A stretch of DNA of 54,603 nt from Phycisphaerae bacterium (GTDB taxonomy: Bacteria; Planctomycetota; Phycisphaerae; UBA1845; UTPLA1). Location: positions 1-54,603 of the forward strand of contig JAKLKO010000025.1 in assembly GCA_023150615.1 (NCBI GenBank), given 5' to 3'. Below are positions 33,906 through 43,725 of this stretch, piece after piece. The position numbers and the translations under genes were made by a program. The notes below the pieces were generated by a model, which did not search any database, was not told the DNA's origin, and was given only the letters and a program-made list of their open reading frames with translations. Numbering within the stretch: position 1 is the stretch's first letter; the number at the start of each line of letters is the position of its first letter.

Positions 33906-36323
33906 GTGGAGCCCGGATTTCTGCCCAGCTTTGACCTCGACGTCCCGCGCGAGGGCGCGTACCTCGCCGCCGGACTGGTTGCGGTCGCCGCCGCGATCGC
34001 CATTCGTTCCCGCTGGCGCCGCGGGCCGCTGCTGACGCGCATCCCGCGCATCGCGGCGATCGCGCTCGTCGGCGGATTCACCGCCATCTACATCGCCCGC
34101 CACTCCGACGACGCCGACGCGGGCACGTGCCTCGCGGGCCTCATCGCGACCGGAATCATCCTGCGACACCTCGCCCGGCCGCTCGGCGCGGCGGTCCCAC
34201 AACCGACGCGGCTCGCGGTCGGCGCCCTCCGCGCATTGGCCGTCGTCCTCATCTTCGCGCTGCTCTCCCGACCGACGTTCCGCTGGCAGAGACTCCAGAA
34301 CGACTCGCCCGTGATCGCCATTGCCATCGACCATTCGCGGAGCATGGCCATCCGCGACGTCCCCGCCGATCGCGCCGGCGACTTCGTACCCCGATTCGAA
34401 GCCGTACAGGACATGCTCACGAAGTGTCGCAACGTCCTCGGAGAACTCGAACGTCGATTCACGATCCGACGCTACGCGTTCAGCGCCGAGGGCCACGCGC
34501 CTGGGGCGAGGCCCGACGGCGCCCGAACAGCACTCGCCGCCGGGCTACTCGCCGATCTCGCCGCGTCCGGCACGCCGCGGCCGCCGGCCGTAGTCATCAT
34601 CGTTTCCGACGGAGAGAACAACCTCGACCAGCCCACCAATCCCCTTGCCGCAGCGCGACAACTCACCGCCGGAGGCACTGCCATCTTCACCGTCGGCGTC
34701 GGCAGCGACCAGCCGACCGGCCAGACCCGTTCGATCCTCCCGCTCGAACTGACGGCCCCATCGCGCGTCACTCTCGACACGCGATTCCCCGTCGAGGCAT
34801 TCATCGAGTTTCGAGGCTTCGCCGACGAGTCGATGCTCATCCGGCTCTTCTGGGACGACGTGGAAGCCGCGCGGACGCTCGTGCGCCCGATCGCCGTGCG
34901 GCAGACCGAGCGAATTCGACTCCCCATCATGGCCCGGCCGGCCGGTCCACACAGGCTCACCGTCGCCGCCACGACGCTCGCGCCCACGCCGTCGGTTCGG
35001 CCCGCGACGCTCACCCGCTGCGTCTTTGTCGTGGGCGAAGTCCTGCGGATCCTGAGCATCGAGTCGCTTCCGCGCCACGAATCGGCGTTCATCGCCCGCG
35101 CCCTGACAAGCGAGTCCCGGTTCAACATCCGACGCGTGCTCCTCGCCCCGCCCGTCGAGGGCGACTGGAGCAATCCGCTGCCCCGCGACGTCAACGGCTA
35201 TCGAGAATACGACGTCGTCATGCTGGGCGACGTCACCGCGCCGGAGGTTGGGCCGCGCAGCCTGACCGCCCTCGCACGCGCCGTCGCCGATCATGGCACC
35301 GGGCTGGTCGTACTCGGGGGCGACCACCTCGCGGCCGACGCCTCGCTTTTCGATTCCCCGTTGCGAGACGCCCTGCCGATCGGCCCGCCCCGGACCGCGC
35401 CGTCGCCGACGCCCACAGCAATCATCCCGACGCCGGCGGGCCTGCGTCACGCGATTGTGCAATCGCTCGCCGACACACCCGATGACACGTCCGCCGTCGC
35501 GCGGACATGGCAAGCGCTTCCGCCGTCGCGGATTTCGAGCCGCTTCGGGCCGCCGAAACCGACCGCCGAGGTCCTCGCGAAGTCGACCGACGGGCAGCCG
35601 CGGATCATCGCCGCCTCGGTCGGTCAGGGCCGCGCGCTGGTCATCGCGTTCGACGACTCGTGGCGATGGTGCATGCAGCACGACGAGGGGCTTGCCGCGC
35701 ACCGCCGCTTCTGGCGGCAGGTCGCGCTCTGGACCGCCAACCGCCGCCCGCAGATCAACGTCCAGACCGACCGGGACCGCTACGACCTCGCACGCCTGCG
35801 GACCGGCGACCAGACGATCGAGGTCGAGGCCGTCGTTCTGCACGGCCTGACCGGCACGACGCTCGGCGAGATCTCGGTCCACGCCGAGCGGATTGCGCCC
35901 GACGGCGCGCGATCGACGCTCCCGCTCGCGCGCGGCGACGAATCCTGGCGCGCGACGACCACCGCCGACGCCGCCGGGGAACACCGCATCCGCCTCGACG
36001 TTCGTTCCGGCGGCGCGGTGATCGGCTCGGCCGAGACCCGGTTTCTGGTGGAAGACCGCGACGTCGAGATGATTGAGCAACTGGCCAATCTCGACCTGCT
36101 GCGGCGCATCGCCGCCGTATCGGCTGGTACCGGGGGCGGCTTCACGACGCTCGGCGGGTTGCCCGATCTGCTCGAGAAGATCCGCGCCGACCACGTTGTC
36201 GCGCCGCGCTACGAAACGCGGAGCCTCGACGTTTCCGACGTCCTCGGATGGCCGCTGCTCGTCGCGATGGTCATGCTGCTGTCGATGGAATGGATGATCC
36301 GGAAGCGCGCAGGACTGGTGTAG
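33906..36323 (+). CDS. Membrane protein with VWA and glutamine-amidotransferase-like domains
   Basis: 805 residues from GTG 33906. N-terminal membrane helices (about 19-35, 47-62, 71-88, 106-124) precede a von Willebrand A domain whose metal site reads IAIDHSRSMA (DXSXS) and VVIIVSDGENN. A beta-sandwich region follows, then an amidotransferase-fold stretch (REYDVVMLGDVTAPEVG...GTGLVVLGGDHL). A C-terminal helix (WPLLVAMVMLLSMEWMIRKR) closes it. Proteins of this type are frequent in planctomycetes beside BatA-like genes; the function is not known. The stop is six bases from that of the facing radical SAM gene. Confidence 0.82.
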   Translation: MEPGFLPSFDLDVPREGAYLAAGLVAVAAAIAIRSRWRRGPLLTRIPRIAAIALVGGFTAIYIARHSDDADAGTCLAGLIATGIILRHLARPLGAAVPQPTRLAVGALRALAVVLIFALLSRPTFRWQRLQNDSPVIAIAIDHSRSMAIRDVPADRAGDFVPRFEAVQDMLTKCRNVLGELERRFTIRRYAFSAEGHAPGARPDGARTALAAGLLADLAASGTPRPPAVVIIVSDGENNLDQPTNPLAAARQLTAGGTAIFTVGVGSDQPTGQTRSILPLELTAPSRVTLDTRFPVEAFIEFRGFADESMLIRLFWDDVEAARTLVRPIAVRQTERIRLPIMARPAGPHRLTVAATTLAPTPSVRPATLTRCVFVVGEVLRILSIESLPRHESAFIARALTSESRFNIRRVLLAPPVEGDWSNPLPRDVNGYREYDVVMLGDVTAPEVGPRSLTALARAVADHGTGLVVLGGDHLAADASLFDSPLRDALPIGPPRTAPSPTPTAIIPTPAGLRHAIVQSLADTPDDTSAVARTWQALPPSRISSRFGPPKPTAEVLAKSTDGQPRIIAASVGQGRALVIAFDDSWRWCMQHDEGLAAHRRFWRQVALWTANRRPQINVQTDRDRYDLARLRTGDQTIEVEAVVLHGLTGTTLGEISVHAERIAPDGARSTLPLARGDESWRATTTADAAGEHRIRLDVRSGGAVIGSAETRFLVEDRDVEMIEQLANLDLLRRIAAVSAGTGGGFTTLGGLPDLLEKIRADHVVAPRYETRSLDVSDVLGWPLLVAMVMLLSMEWMIRKRAGLV

Positions 36324-36329
36324 CGCCGT

Positions 36330-37463
36330 TCAGCCGACGATGCCCGCCTCGGCCTGAACGACGATCCGCTCCTCGTTCGACTGCCCCACGTCGCGCGGCG
36401 ACACGCCCTGCCAGGCCATCGTCACGAGGCAGCGATTGCAGCACACGTCCGCGTGCTGGGGCGAGATCCGCAGCGGATCATCGGCGAACATCGACCGCGC
36501 CCGCACGTACTTGTCATTGTTCCAGACCGAGCGGAAACCCGTGCCCACCTCGAGCGTGCCGAAGTCGTCGTCCTTGTAAAACGTCATGCAGCATGGCGCG
36601 ACGCCGCCATCCGACGAAATCGTCACGTTGTGCCACAGGTAGTGACACCGGGCCCGCACCTCGACAACGCCCGCCGGACTGCGATTGCGATCCGTCGGCC
36701 GGTCGTAGCCGCCGCGAAGCGAACGGTACTTCGGATCGTTCGGCAGCCACGACTCGTCCTCGCAGTCCAGCGCGTGGAAGTGGATGTGATCGACGCCGAT
36801 GTCCGCCGCCTTCTTCCGCGCCAGGTCGATCTCGTGCTCGTTGAACCGATTGACCAGGAACTGCCAGTACACCCGCGGATAACGCACGCCGCGCCGCTCG
36901 CGGGCCCGGATCACGCGGTCCATGTTCCGGTACACGTCGTCGAACTGCCCGCGCACGCGGTACTTCGAGTAGCCCTCCTGCGTCGCGCCATCGCAACTGA
37001 CGCCGAGGTACTCCAGTCCCGACTCGACCATCCGCTCCGCGCCCGCCTCGTCCAGCAGCGTCAGGTTCGTCGAAATCCCGCTGCCGATGTTGCTGGCGGT
37101 CAGGTGCGCCACCATGTCCCACACGTGCGGATGCAGCAGCGGCTCGCCCCAATTGAACAGGTTCACGACGTACAGGACGTCCTGCAGGTGCCCCACGATG
37201 TGTTTGAACTGCTCCAGCGGCAGGTGCTGCTTCCGCCGACCGTACTCCAGCCGGCCCGTCGGACAGAACGGACACCGGAGGTTGCAGGCGTTCGTAATAT
37301 CGACCGTCATCGTGTACGGCAGGCCGCGCATCCGAGCGACGCCGGCCTTCTTCTCGTACTCGACGCGCAGCAGGTTTCGCAGCTTGCGCAGCGTGGTGTG
37401 CCGACGGAACGCCGTGGCGTTTTTGCCATCCAGTATGCGATATAGATCGCGCAGACTCGGCAC
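36330..37463 (-). CDS. Radical SAM protein with SPASM domain
   Basis: 377 residues from GTG 37463. The cluster motif CNLRCPFC (CX3CX2C) comes after TMTVDITNA; NWGEPLLHP is the usual second element. The C-terminal SPASM region has Cys residues in ARCHYLWHNVTISSDGGVAPCCMTFYKDDDFGTLEVG and DVCCNRCLV, which bind auxiliary clusters. These enzymes often modify peptides, cofactors or lipids; no peptide substrate gene is next to it. A second radical SAM/SPASM gene lies at 44786. The 147 bases upstream (37464-37610) show nothing clear. Confidence 0.9.
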   Translation of the reverse strand: MPSLRDLYRILDGKNATAFRRHTTLRKLRNLLRVEYEKKAGVARMRGLPYTMTVDITNACNLRCPFCPTGRLEYGRRKQHLPLEQFKHIVGHLQDVLYVVNLFNWGEPLLHPHVWDMVAHLTASNIGSGISTNLTLLDEAGAERMVESGLEYLGVSCDGATQEGYSKYRVRGQFDDVYRNMDRVIRARERRGVRYPRVYWQFLVNRFNEHEIDLARKKAADIGVDHIHFHALDCEDESWLPNDPKYRSLRGGYDRPTDRNRSPAGVVEVRARCHYLWHNVTISSDGGVAPCCMTFYKDDDFGTLEVGTGFRSVWNNDKYVRARSMFADDPLRISPQHADVCCNRCLVTMAWQGVSPRDVGQSNEERIVVQAEAGIVG

Positions 37464-37610
37464 GCGTCACCCGCCCGATGGATCGGCCCGATCGAAGCTG
37501 CCGAACAGCCCCGAATGATCCAATTATACCCCCGCGCCGCGCCTCAGGACGAATCGAGTGACCCCGCCGCCGGACCCCGCATCAACTCCGCGATGATTGA
37601 CCGGTAATCT

Positions 37611-40097
37611 TCACCGACGGACCGCGTCCTGCGGCGGCCAGAAGACGTAGTCGTCGGAGGCCGCCGTTCCGGTCGCGTCGTCACCCCAACGCGCCGAGTG
37701 CACCCCGCCGTCGTCGGTCCCGTTCTCCGACACCGAGTACAGGACAGGCCCGCTCTCCGTCACGTGATATCCGAAATCCCGCCCGCTGAACGGATCCTCA
37801 CGCGCCGACCCGATCTCGTCCGCCGGAAGGTCGTCGAGGCGAGAAGGCCACGCGCCCGTCCGCAGGCGATGCGCATGGATCGACAGCGCGAGATTCGTCG
37901 CACGCCGTGAGGCTTCCTGCCGGTACCGCAGTGCATGCGTCCGGCCGAGCCCCGGCATCAGCGCCGTCGTCACCGCGTTCGTCGAGGCGTAGTGAAGGCC
38001 CAACTGGTTCAGGTCCGCGGCCCGAACCGCCGGATACCCCGTCCGCGCGAGTTCCGCGTACTCGCGATAGTAGTTCTGAAACGCAACCACCGTCTCCACG
38101 GGATCGGCCTTCAGGAATGACTGGAGCTTCTCGTCCGGAACTTCATCATCCGTGCCCATCGTCAGCACCTTGCGCATCCGCTCACCGTCGAACGCCCGCC
38201 GACCGGCCGGATCGACCGCGACCGCCGAGTGCTGCACGATGTCCATTACGAATGCCAGCTCGCCCTGCACCCATCGCGCCGGGTCCGGTGCCGGGGTTTC
38301 GAGCTCGCCCAGCACGCGCCGCGCGTGCTGGACGTCCGCCGGTGACAGCACGCCCTTGGCAAGCGCGATCCGCGCTTGCGAATAGACGAGGTTCTTTTCC
38401 GAAACGCCGACCAGTTGTTCGATCAGGCTCACTCCTTGTTCGAGATGCCGCGCGCCCCGCAAGACGGTCGCCCACGACTCGACCATCGCCTCCCCGCGGA
38501 CCTTGCCGCCTTCCGCGCGCCAGCCATTGCTCAGGATCTGCTGCGCCATCGTCCGATGCCCCGCGAGGTCCGGCAGGATGATTCCGATCAACAGGCGATC
38601 GGAGTCCTGGGGCAAAAAGTCGATCGGCGTCGCGTAGTCCCGGTGCAGCGTCGCGGCCGTAAACTGCTCCACGAGCGGCAGCGACTCCTGATAGCTCCGC
38701 TCCCATTCCGGATGCGCGGCCGGCTCCCACGGCCCGATCTCGATCGATGGGTTCGCGTCGTTCAGGAGGCTGCTGAACGCGGGCAGCGCGCTTTCCGGCT
38801 CACCCTTGTCGTTGAACCGCGTCAGCAACGAGCGGTAGAGCGGCGCCGCATCGTCGCTCTTGCCGGCGCGCGACCACGACTCCAGCCACGCACCGTAGTC
38901 CACCCGATTCTCGAAGTCCGGCGGCGGCACCAGGAAGTCCATCGGCGGACCCTCGTCCGACCACTGCGCGAACCAGTTCGGCACTCCGTGCGGCTCGATG
39001 AACAGCGTGTTTCGCGTCAGCTCGGCCGTGGGGTCCGGCGGCGATGCGTTTCGCGCCCAGTTCATCCACCGCTCAACGGCCTCGGCGTGGAGCGGCGCGA
39101 CGACCTCCGCGCCGGCATCGGCATCGGCCGGCACGTCGGAATCCGCGCCCGCCGACCCGCCGGGACTGCGACCGCCGCGGCTCTCGCCCCGCGGCACGAG
39201 CAGCTTGACTGCTGACGCGCCCCGATCCACGCAGACCAGCGCGATGATCGAACCATCCTTCATCCGCGCAATTGATGCATCGTGTACACGGCCAAGCGGC
39301 AGCGACGCGCCCGCAGTCCAATCCGAGCCATCCGCCGACGCGATCGAGCGGATGGACCCGCGCTCCACCACGTACGCGAAGTGTCTCGCGCGACTCTTCG
39401 AGCCGCGCGCCGCGGACTCGTTCGAGAGCGACACCTCGCCGCGCGACTCGAATCTCAGACCGTCGGCCGACTCGGCGCGGATGCGCACATCCGGCCGATC
39501 GGTCCGCCGGGCGAACAACTGCACGCCCCGACCCGACTTGACGACGACCGGGTCCGCCAGCCCCGCCACGTCGTGCGTCCACCGCAATCCCGCTTCAACC
39601 TCGTACCGCCCGCCGTCCGACGAGATCGCCGAGCGAATTACCGCCGATGCGCCCTCTCCCGAGACGAAATACAGCCGAATCCGCCCGCCCGAGACCGCCG
39701 CCAGCGCCGGATCGCGCGGTCGGCCCGCGTCCGCCGACAGACCCCTGAACTCGATCGGTTCCGCCTTCGACCAGGTCCGTCCGCCATCGCCGGACCGAGA
39801 AACGCACAGGTCGCTCTCGGCCCCCGAGGAATCACCCATCCGCGCGAACACCGCCACCAATCCCGATTCACCCGCGACGCACACCGACGGCGATGCCCCG
39901 CGTTCCGCCAAGACCCCTCGAATAGCCGGGTGCCCGGCGCGATCGAATACCACCGCCCGAATCGCACGATTCGACGACTCGGCCCCACCGCTGGCCATGC
40001 CGGCCGACGACAGCACAAGGTTCGCTAGAAAGGCGACGAGCCCGGTCGACGCCGCATGGCCTGAGACAAAAGACCATCTTACCCGTTGATTCGTCAT
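37611..40097 (-). CDS. Secreted BNR/sialidase-like repeat protein with pseudopilin-like C-terminal motif
   Basis: 828 residues from ATG 40097 (ATG 40115 is an alternative). A signal peptide lies in the first 35 residues. The N-terminal half has Asp-box-like repeats (SRSGDGGRTWSKAEPI; SAISSDGGRYEVEAGLRW; SADGLRFESRG; ASADGSDWTAGASL), as in sialidase-like propellers. The middle is helical. The end SRLDDLPADEIGSAREDPFS then GRDFGYHVTESGPVLYSVSENGTDDGG is the calcium/Asp-rich tail motif seen in many planctomycete proteins and in type II secretion pseudopilins. I cannot assign a substrate. The 98 bases upstream show no clear promoter. Confidence 0.7.
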   Translation of the reverse strand: MTNQRVRWSFVSGHAASTGLVAFLANLVLSSAGMASGGAESSNRAIRAVVFDRAGHPAIRGVLAERGASPSVCVAGESGLVAVFARMGDSSGAESDLCVSRSGDGGRTWSKAEPIEFRGLSADAGRPRDPALAAVSGGRIRLYFVSGEGASAVIRSAISSDGGRYEVEAGLRWTHDVAGLADPVVVKSGRGVQLFARRTDRPDVRIRAESADGLRFESRGEVSLSNESAARGSKSRARHFAYVVERGSIRSIASADGSDWTAGASLPLGRVHDASIARMKDGSIIALVCVDRGASAVKLLVPRGESRGGRSPGGSAGADSDVPADADAGAEVVAPLHAEAVERWMNWARNASPPDPTAELTRNTLFIEPHGVPNWFAQWSDEGPPMDFLVPPPDFENRVDYGAWLESWSRAGKSDDAAPLYRSLLTRFNDKGEPESALPAFSSLLNDANPSIEIGPWEPAAHPEWERSYQESLPLVEQFTAATLHRDYATPIDFLPQDSDRLLIGIILPDLAGHRTMAQQILSNGWRAEGGKVRGEAMVESWATVLRGARHLEQGVSLIEQLVGVSEKNLVYSQARIALAKGVLSPADVQHARRVLGELETPAPDPARWVQGELAFVMDIVQHSAVAVDPAGRRAFDGERMRKVLTMGTDDEVPDEKLQSFLKADPVETVVAFQNYYREYAELARTGYPAVRAADLNQLGLHYASTNAVTTALMPGLGRTHALRYRQEASRRATNLALSIHAHRLRTGAWPSRLDDLPADEIGSAREDPFSGRDFGYHVTESGPVLYSVSENGTDDGGVHSARWGDDATGTAASDDYVFWPPQDAVRR

Positions 40098-40213
40098 CGC
40101 GTCCGTCTCCGGCATACCCGTCCAACCAGACGGATATCCCGGTCGGATGTTAAATCGGGCGTCCGGACTTTCGCGCGCGGGACGATCGGGCTGATTCGAG
40201 GCCGACGCGGCCG

Positions 40214-40843
40214 CTACTTCAGCTCAACAGACCAGTAGGCGTGATCGAGGAACTGCTTCCAGCTCGAGTACCGCCCGTCGCTGAGCTTGATCGACAGCAC
40301 CGGGTTGCGGTGCGGTCGACGCGGGACCGCGAGCAGGTGCATGCGAGCCTCTTCCGGCGTCCGCCCGCCCTTGCGGATGTTGCAGCGCAGGCAGCAGCAG
40401 ACGACGTTTTCCCAGGTCGATTGCCCGCCCTGGCTGCGCGGAATGACGTGATCGAGCGACAGCTCGGTCGTCGCAAACTTCCGCCCGCAGTACTGGCACC
40501 GGTTCCCGTCGCGGGCATAGATGTTACGGCGATTGAACTTGACTTCCTGACGCGGCAGGCGGTCGTAGAAGCTCAGGCGCACGATCCGCGGAACGGCGAT
40601 GTCGAACCGCACCGTGCGGATCCAGTCGTGGCTGTCCGGCTCGAACTCGCGCTTGAATTCGCTGACCTCGCGCCACCCGTCGAAATCGTACGCGAGGTAC
40701 TGCCCGTCTTCGATGTGGATCACTTCCGCCATCTTGCGGCAAAGAAGCGAGAACGCGCGCCGCACGTTGATGACGCGGATGGCAAGGTAATGGCGATTCA
40801 GCACCAGTACGTTGCAATTGAGTGCGGTTGCGACAGCGTCCAT
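40214..40843 (-). CDS. HNH endonuclease
   Basis: 209 residues from ATG 40843 with GGAGGG upstream. The HNH region reads RDGNRCQYCGRKFATTELSLDHVIPRSQGG then TWENVVCCCLRCNIRKGGRTPEEA: two zinc CXXC pairs and the DH...N...N/R core. The N-terminus (NCNVLVLNRHYLAIRVINVRRAFSLL) matches the widely conserved chromosomal HNH proteins of planctomycetes, cyanobacteria and others. It is unlinked to an intron or phage gene, so it is probably a housekeeping nuclease of unknown role. Confidence 0.9.
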   Translation of the reverse strand: MDAVATALNCNVLVLNRHYLAIRVINVRRAFSLLCRKMAEVIHIEDGQYLAYDFDGWREVSEFKREFEPDSHDWIRTVRFDIAVPRIVRLSFYDRLPRQEVKFNRRNIYARDGNRCQYCGRKFATTELSLDHVIPRSQGGQSTWENVVCCCLRCNIRKGGRTPEEARMHLLAVPRRPHRNPVLSIKLSDGRYSSWKQFLDHAYWSVELK

Positions 40844-41053
40844 GCGTGCGAAATCCCTCCGGGGATGCACAGAGGCCCATCACTGCGAAGCGGCCATCCG
40901 TTGGACTACGCCGATTCTAGAGGCCTCGGGTCACACAATGCAAGGCGCGCCACCCGATCGCGCCGAGCCGCCCCGACCGTCCGCGAATCCGCGCGGAATC
41001 CCGCGCGGCGCCGCGGTGAAGGCTTGACGAATACGCCGACGCTCCACCGCCAG

Positions 41054-41082
41054 TTGACAGACCCGCGCGACGAGGCTTTACT
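41054..41082 (+). promoter_or_regulatory. Sigma-70 promoter of tRNA-Ala
   Basis: A perfect TTGACA (41054-41059) and TTTACT (41077-41082) at 17 bases, with the tRNA-Ala gene starting 23 bases further on. Confidence 0.7.
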
Positions 41083-41105
41083 GAAGCGTGATAATTCGCA
41101 GTTCC

Positions 41106-41178
<73 letters not shown>

Positions 41179-41307
41179 TTCCCGCAGATTCGCGATTCCA
41201 GCGCGGAACGCAGCGCGTTCGCAGCCGCACGTCGGATTTCCGCGCGCCCTTGATGCCCGAGCCGCCCGACGGCCGCTCCTGTTGCACCAGACCCCGCATC
41301 ACCTCCG

Positions 41308-43725
41308 ATGAGCCACGACTCGCCCGTCTCCTCTCTCGCGCGCAACGCCACCTCCACCCGCGTCCCGCGTGATATTCAGCTCGTCTTCTTCATCAGCGGC
41401 GCCAGCGCCCTGATCGACCAGATCGTCTGGACCCGCGCGCTCTACCGCATCTTCGGCGTCACCGCCCCCGCCACCGCCACCGTCCTCGCGACCTTCATGG
41501 CCGGACTGGCGATCGGAAGCTGGATCTGCGGACGCTGGATCGACCGCGGCGGCTCCTCCCTCCGGCGCTACGCACTCATGGAACTCGCCATCGGACTCAT
41601 GGCGCCGCTCACGCCGATCATCTTTCGCCTGCTCCAACCGATCTACGTCGCGCTCGCCGGAACGACCGGGCTGGATTCGCCGATCCTCCCCCTCCTCCGC
41701 GGCGTGCTCTGCGCCGCGGTTCTCTTGCCACCGACGATCCTCATGGGCGGGACCCTGCCGGTCCTGGCGAAGGGGTTCCTCCGCGAGCAGCCCGGCCGCG
41801 TCGTCGCGTCTCTTTACTCCATCAACACCTGGGGCGCCGTGGCCGGCTGTTTCGCCACCGGGTACGTCCTGCTCGGCCTGCTCGGCGAAACGCGGAGCCT
41901 GCTCGTCGCGGCGGCCGGCAATCTCGTCGCGGCGATCTGGGCCTATTCGCGCTCGACGCGCGAATCTCTCGCGCCGGCTCCGAAACCACGCCCGGCCGCA
42001 ATATCGGCCGCTGATCCGCATCGCCGGCCCATCGTGCGAACGGTGCTCGTCGCCAGTTTCGTCAACGGCTTCGCGTCACTCAGTCTCGAAGTGTTGTGGG
42101 GCCGGACGCTCGGCCTTTACACCGACGCCAGCGTCTACGCGATGACCTGCATCATCGGCGTATTCCTGATCGGCATTGCCCTCGGCAGCCGCGTCGCCGG
42201 CCGATTCGTCGATCGAACCGCCCGGCCGCTGGAGCTGCTTGGGTTGATGATTGTCGCCATGGGCGCCCTCACGGCCCTGCTGACCGCGGGGTTTGCCCTG
42301 CTGATGACCGGCTACCCTGTCGGCGCGATTCTCCCCAGCCTTGACACGCCGCTCATCTGGTTCAGCCTGAAGACGATGGTCCTCGCGGCGATCATGGTCG
42401 TGCCGGTGACGCTGCTGTCGGGTGCGTGCTTTCCCTTCTTTGCGCGGATCGTCATCCATCGTGACGGTCACGAAGGCCGCGAACTGGGCACGGTTTACGC
42501 CGTCAACACCGTCGGCGGCATCCTCGGCGCAGCGCTCGCTGGATTCGTCTTTCTGCCCTTGTTTCACGACCAGGCCACCTACCTCCTGATGGCTACTGCC
42601 TACGTCCTCACCGGCGCGGCCTGCCTTGTGACGGCCGCGCGCCGCGGCGTCGCGTTGATCGTCTCCGTCGCGAGCCTCGCGATCTCCGTGTATGTGCTGC
42701 CGCCGAACCGCAGCCTGTCGCGCAGCCTGATCGAGCCGCTCGGCCAGATCGTGTCCCACGTCGAGACCGCCGCCGGCACCGTCACCGCGCTCGTCCGCCG
42801 CGAGGGCTCCAAGGCCCTGCTCGTCAACGGCACCGGCATGACGATCCTCTGCACCGACACCAAGTTGATGGCCCACCTGCCTCTGACGCTGCATCCCAAC
42901 CCAAGAAACGTCCTCGTCATCTGCTTCGGCATGGGAACCACGTTCCGCTCCGCGTCGTTGCATCCCGTCGACGTCACGGCCGTCGAGCTTCAACCCGATG
43001 TGCCTCGGCGTTTTCAGTTCTTCCACGACGATGCCCCGCAGGTCCTCGCGCAGCCAGGCCGGCGGGTCGTCATCGGCGACGGCCGGAACTTCCTCCAGGT
43101 TTCGCGCGACCGGTACTCGGTCATCACCATCGACCCCGCGCCGCCGATGTACTCCGCGGGAACGGTCAACCTCTACACCCGCGAGTTCTTCAAGCTCTGC
43201 TACGACCATCTCGACCCCGATGGAAACACGTGCCTCTGGATCCCCATCGAATCATGCACGATCGACGACATGCGGCTGATCGTCCGCACGTTTCACAGCG
43301 TTTTCGACCACTGCCAGCTTTGGATCGGTCCGGACGGATTCGGCCTGTACCTCATCGGCTCGCCGAAGCCCCTCATCGTCCGCGCGGACCGACGCCGCGC
43401 GATCTTCAACGACCGACGCATCGTCGCCGACATGACCGAATACCCGCCCCGCTTTGTCCCCGGCTGGATGAACCTGACATCGCTATTTCTTGCGAATACC
43501 GACGGAGTCAACCGCAGCACTCAATCCGAATCGCGCCTCCTGACCGACGACCGGCCGTACACCGAGTTCCCGCTGCTGCACTGGCTGCGACTCGGTTATC
43601 GCTGGCACGAACGATGGTTGACGCTGCCAGCGCTCAGAGACTTCGTCCAGCCGCCAACCGTCGATGTCTTTCCCGAACTTGCGACGCCCGGCCCCGCAAC
43701 GGCCCCCGCTTCCCATGGCCCCTGA
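41308..43725 (+). CDS. Fused multipass membrane/spermidine-synthase-like protein
   Basis: 805 residues. The N-terminal two thirds have about 12 membrane helices in MFS-like order (QLVFFISGASALIDQIVWTR; MAGLAIGSW; LLPPTILMGGTLPVLAKGF; YSINTWGAVAGCFATGYVLL; AVNTVGGILGAALAGFVFLPL). The C-terminal part is a spermidine-synthase-type Rossmann domain (NVLVICFGMGTTFRSASLHPVDVTAVELQPDV; VIGDGRNFLQVSRDRYSVITIDPAPPMYSAGTVNLYTREFF). Here GFGMGTT replaces the usual GGGDG and key acidic residues for polyamine binding are not obvious, so true spermidine synthesis is doubtful. The next gene starts 11 bases before its stop. Confidence 0.88.
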   Translation: MSHDSPVSSLARNATSTRVPRDIQLVFFISGASALIDQIVWTRALYRIFGVTAPATATVLATFMAGLAIGSWICGRWIDRGGSSLRRYALMELAIGLMAPLTPIIFRLLQPIYVALAGTTGLDSPILPLLRGVLCAAVLLPPTILMGGTLPVLAKGFLREQPGRVVASLYSINTWGAVAGCFATGYVLLGLLGETRSLLVAAAGNLVAAIWAYSRSTRESLAPAPKPRPAAISAADPHRRPIVRTVLVASFVNGFASLSLEVLWGRTLGLYTDASVYAMTCIIGVFLIGIALGSRVAGRFVDRTARPLELLGLMIVAMGALTALLTAGFALLMTGYPVGAILPSLDTPLIWFSLKTMVLAAIMVVPVTLLSGACFPFFARIVIHRDGHEGRELGTVYAVNTVGGILGAALAGFVFLPLFHDQATYLLMATAYVLTGAACLVTAARRGVALIVSVASLAISVYVLPPNRSLSRSLIEPLGQIVSHVETAAGTVTALVRREGSKALLVNGTGMTILCTDTKLMAHLPLTLHPNPRNVLVICFGMGTTFRSASLHPVDVTAVELQPDVPRRFQFFHDDAPQVLAQPGRRVVIGDGRNFLQVSRDRYSVITIDPAPPMYSAGTVNLYTREFFKLCYDHLDPDGNTCLWIPIESCTIDDMRLIVRTFHSVFDHCQLWIGPDGFGLYLIGSPKPLIVRADRRRAIFNDRRIVADMTEYPPRFVPGWMNLTSLFLANTDGVNRSTQSESRLLTDDRPYTEFPLLHWLRLGYRWHERWLTLPALRDFVQPPTVDVFPELATPGPATAPASHGP

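Noticed and set aside
40214..40843. HNH gene as part of a group II intron or phage
   Set aside because: No reverse transcriptase, integrase or intron RNA ends are nearby, and the N-terminus matches stand-alone chromosomal HNH proteins.
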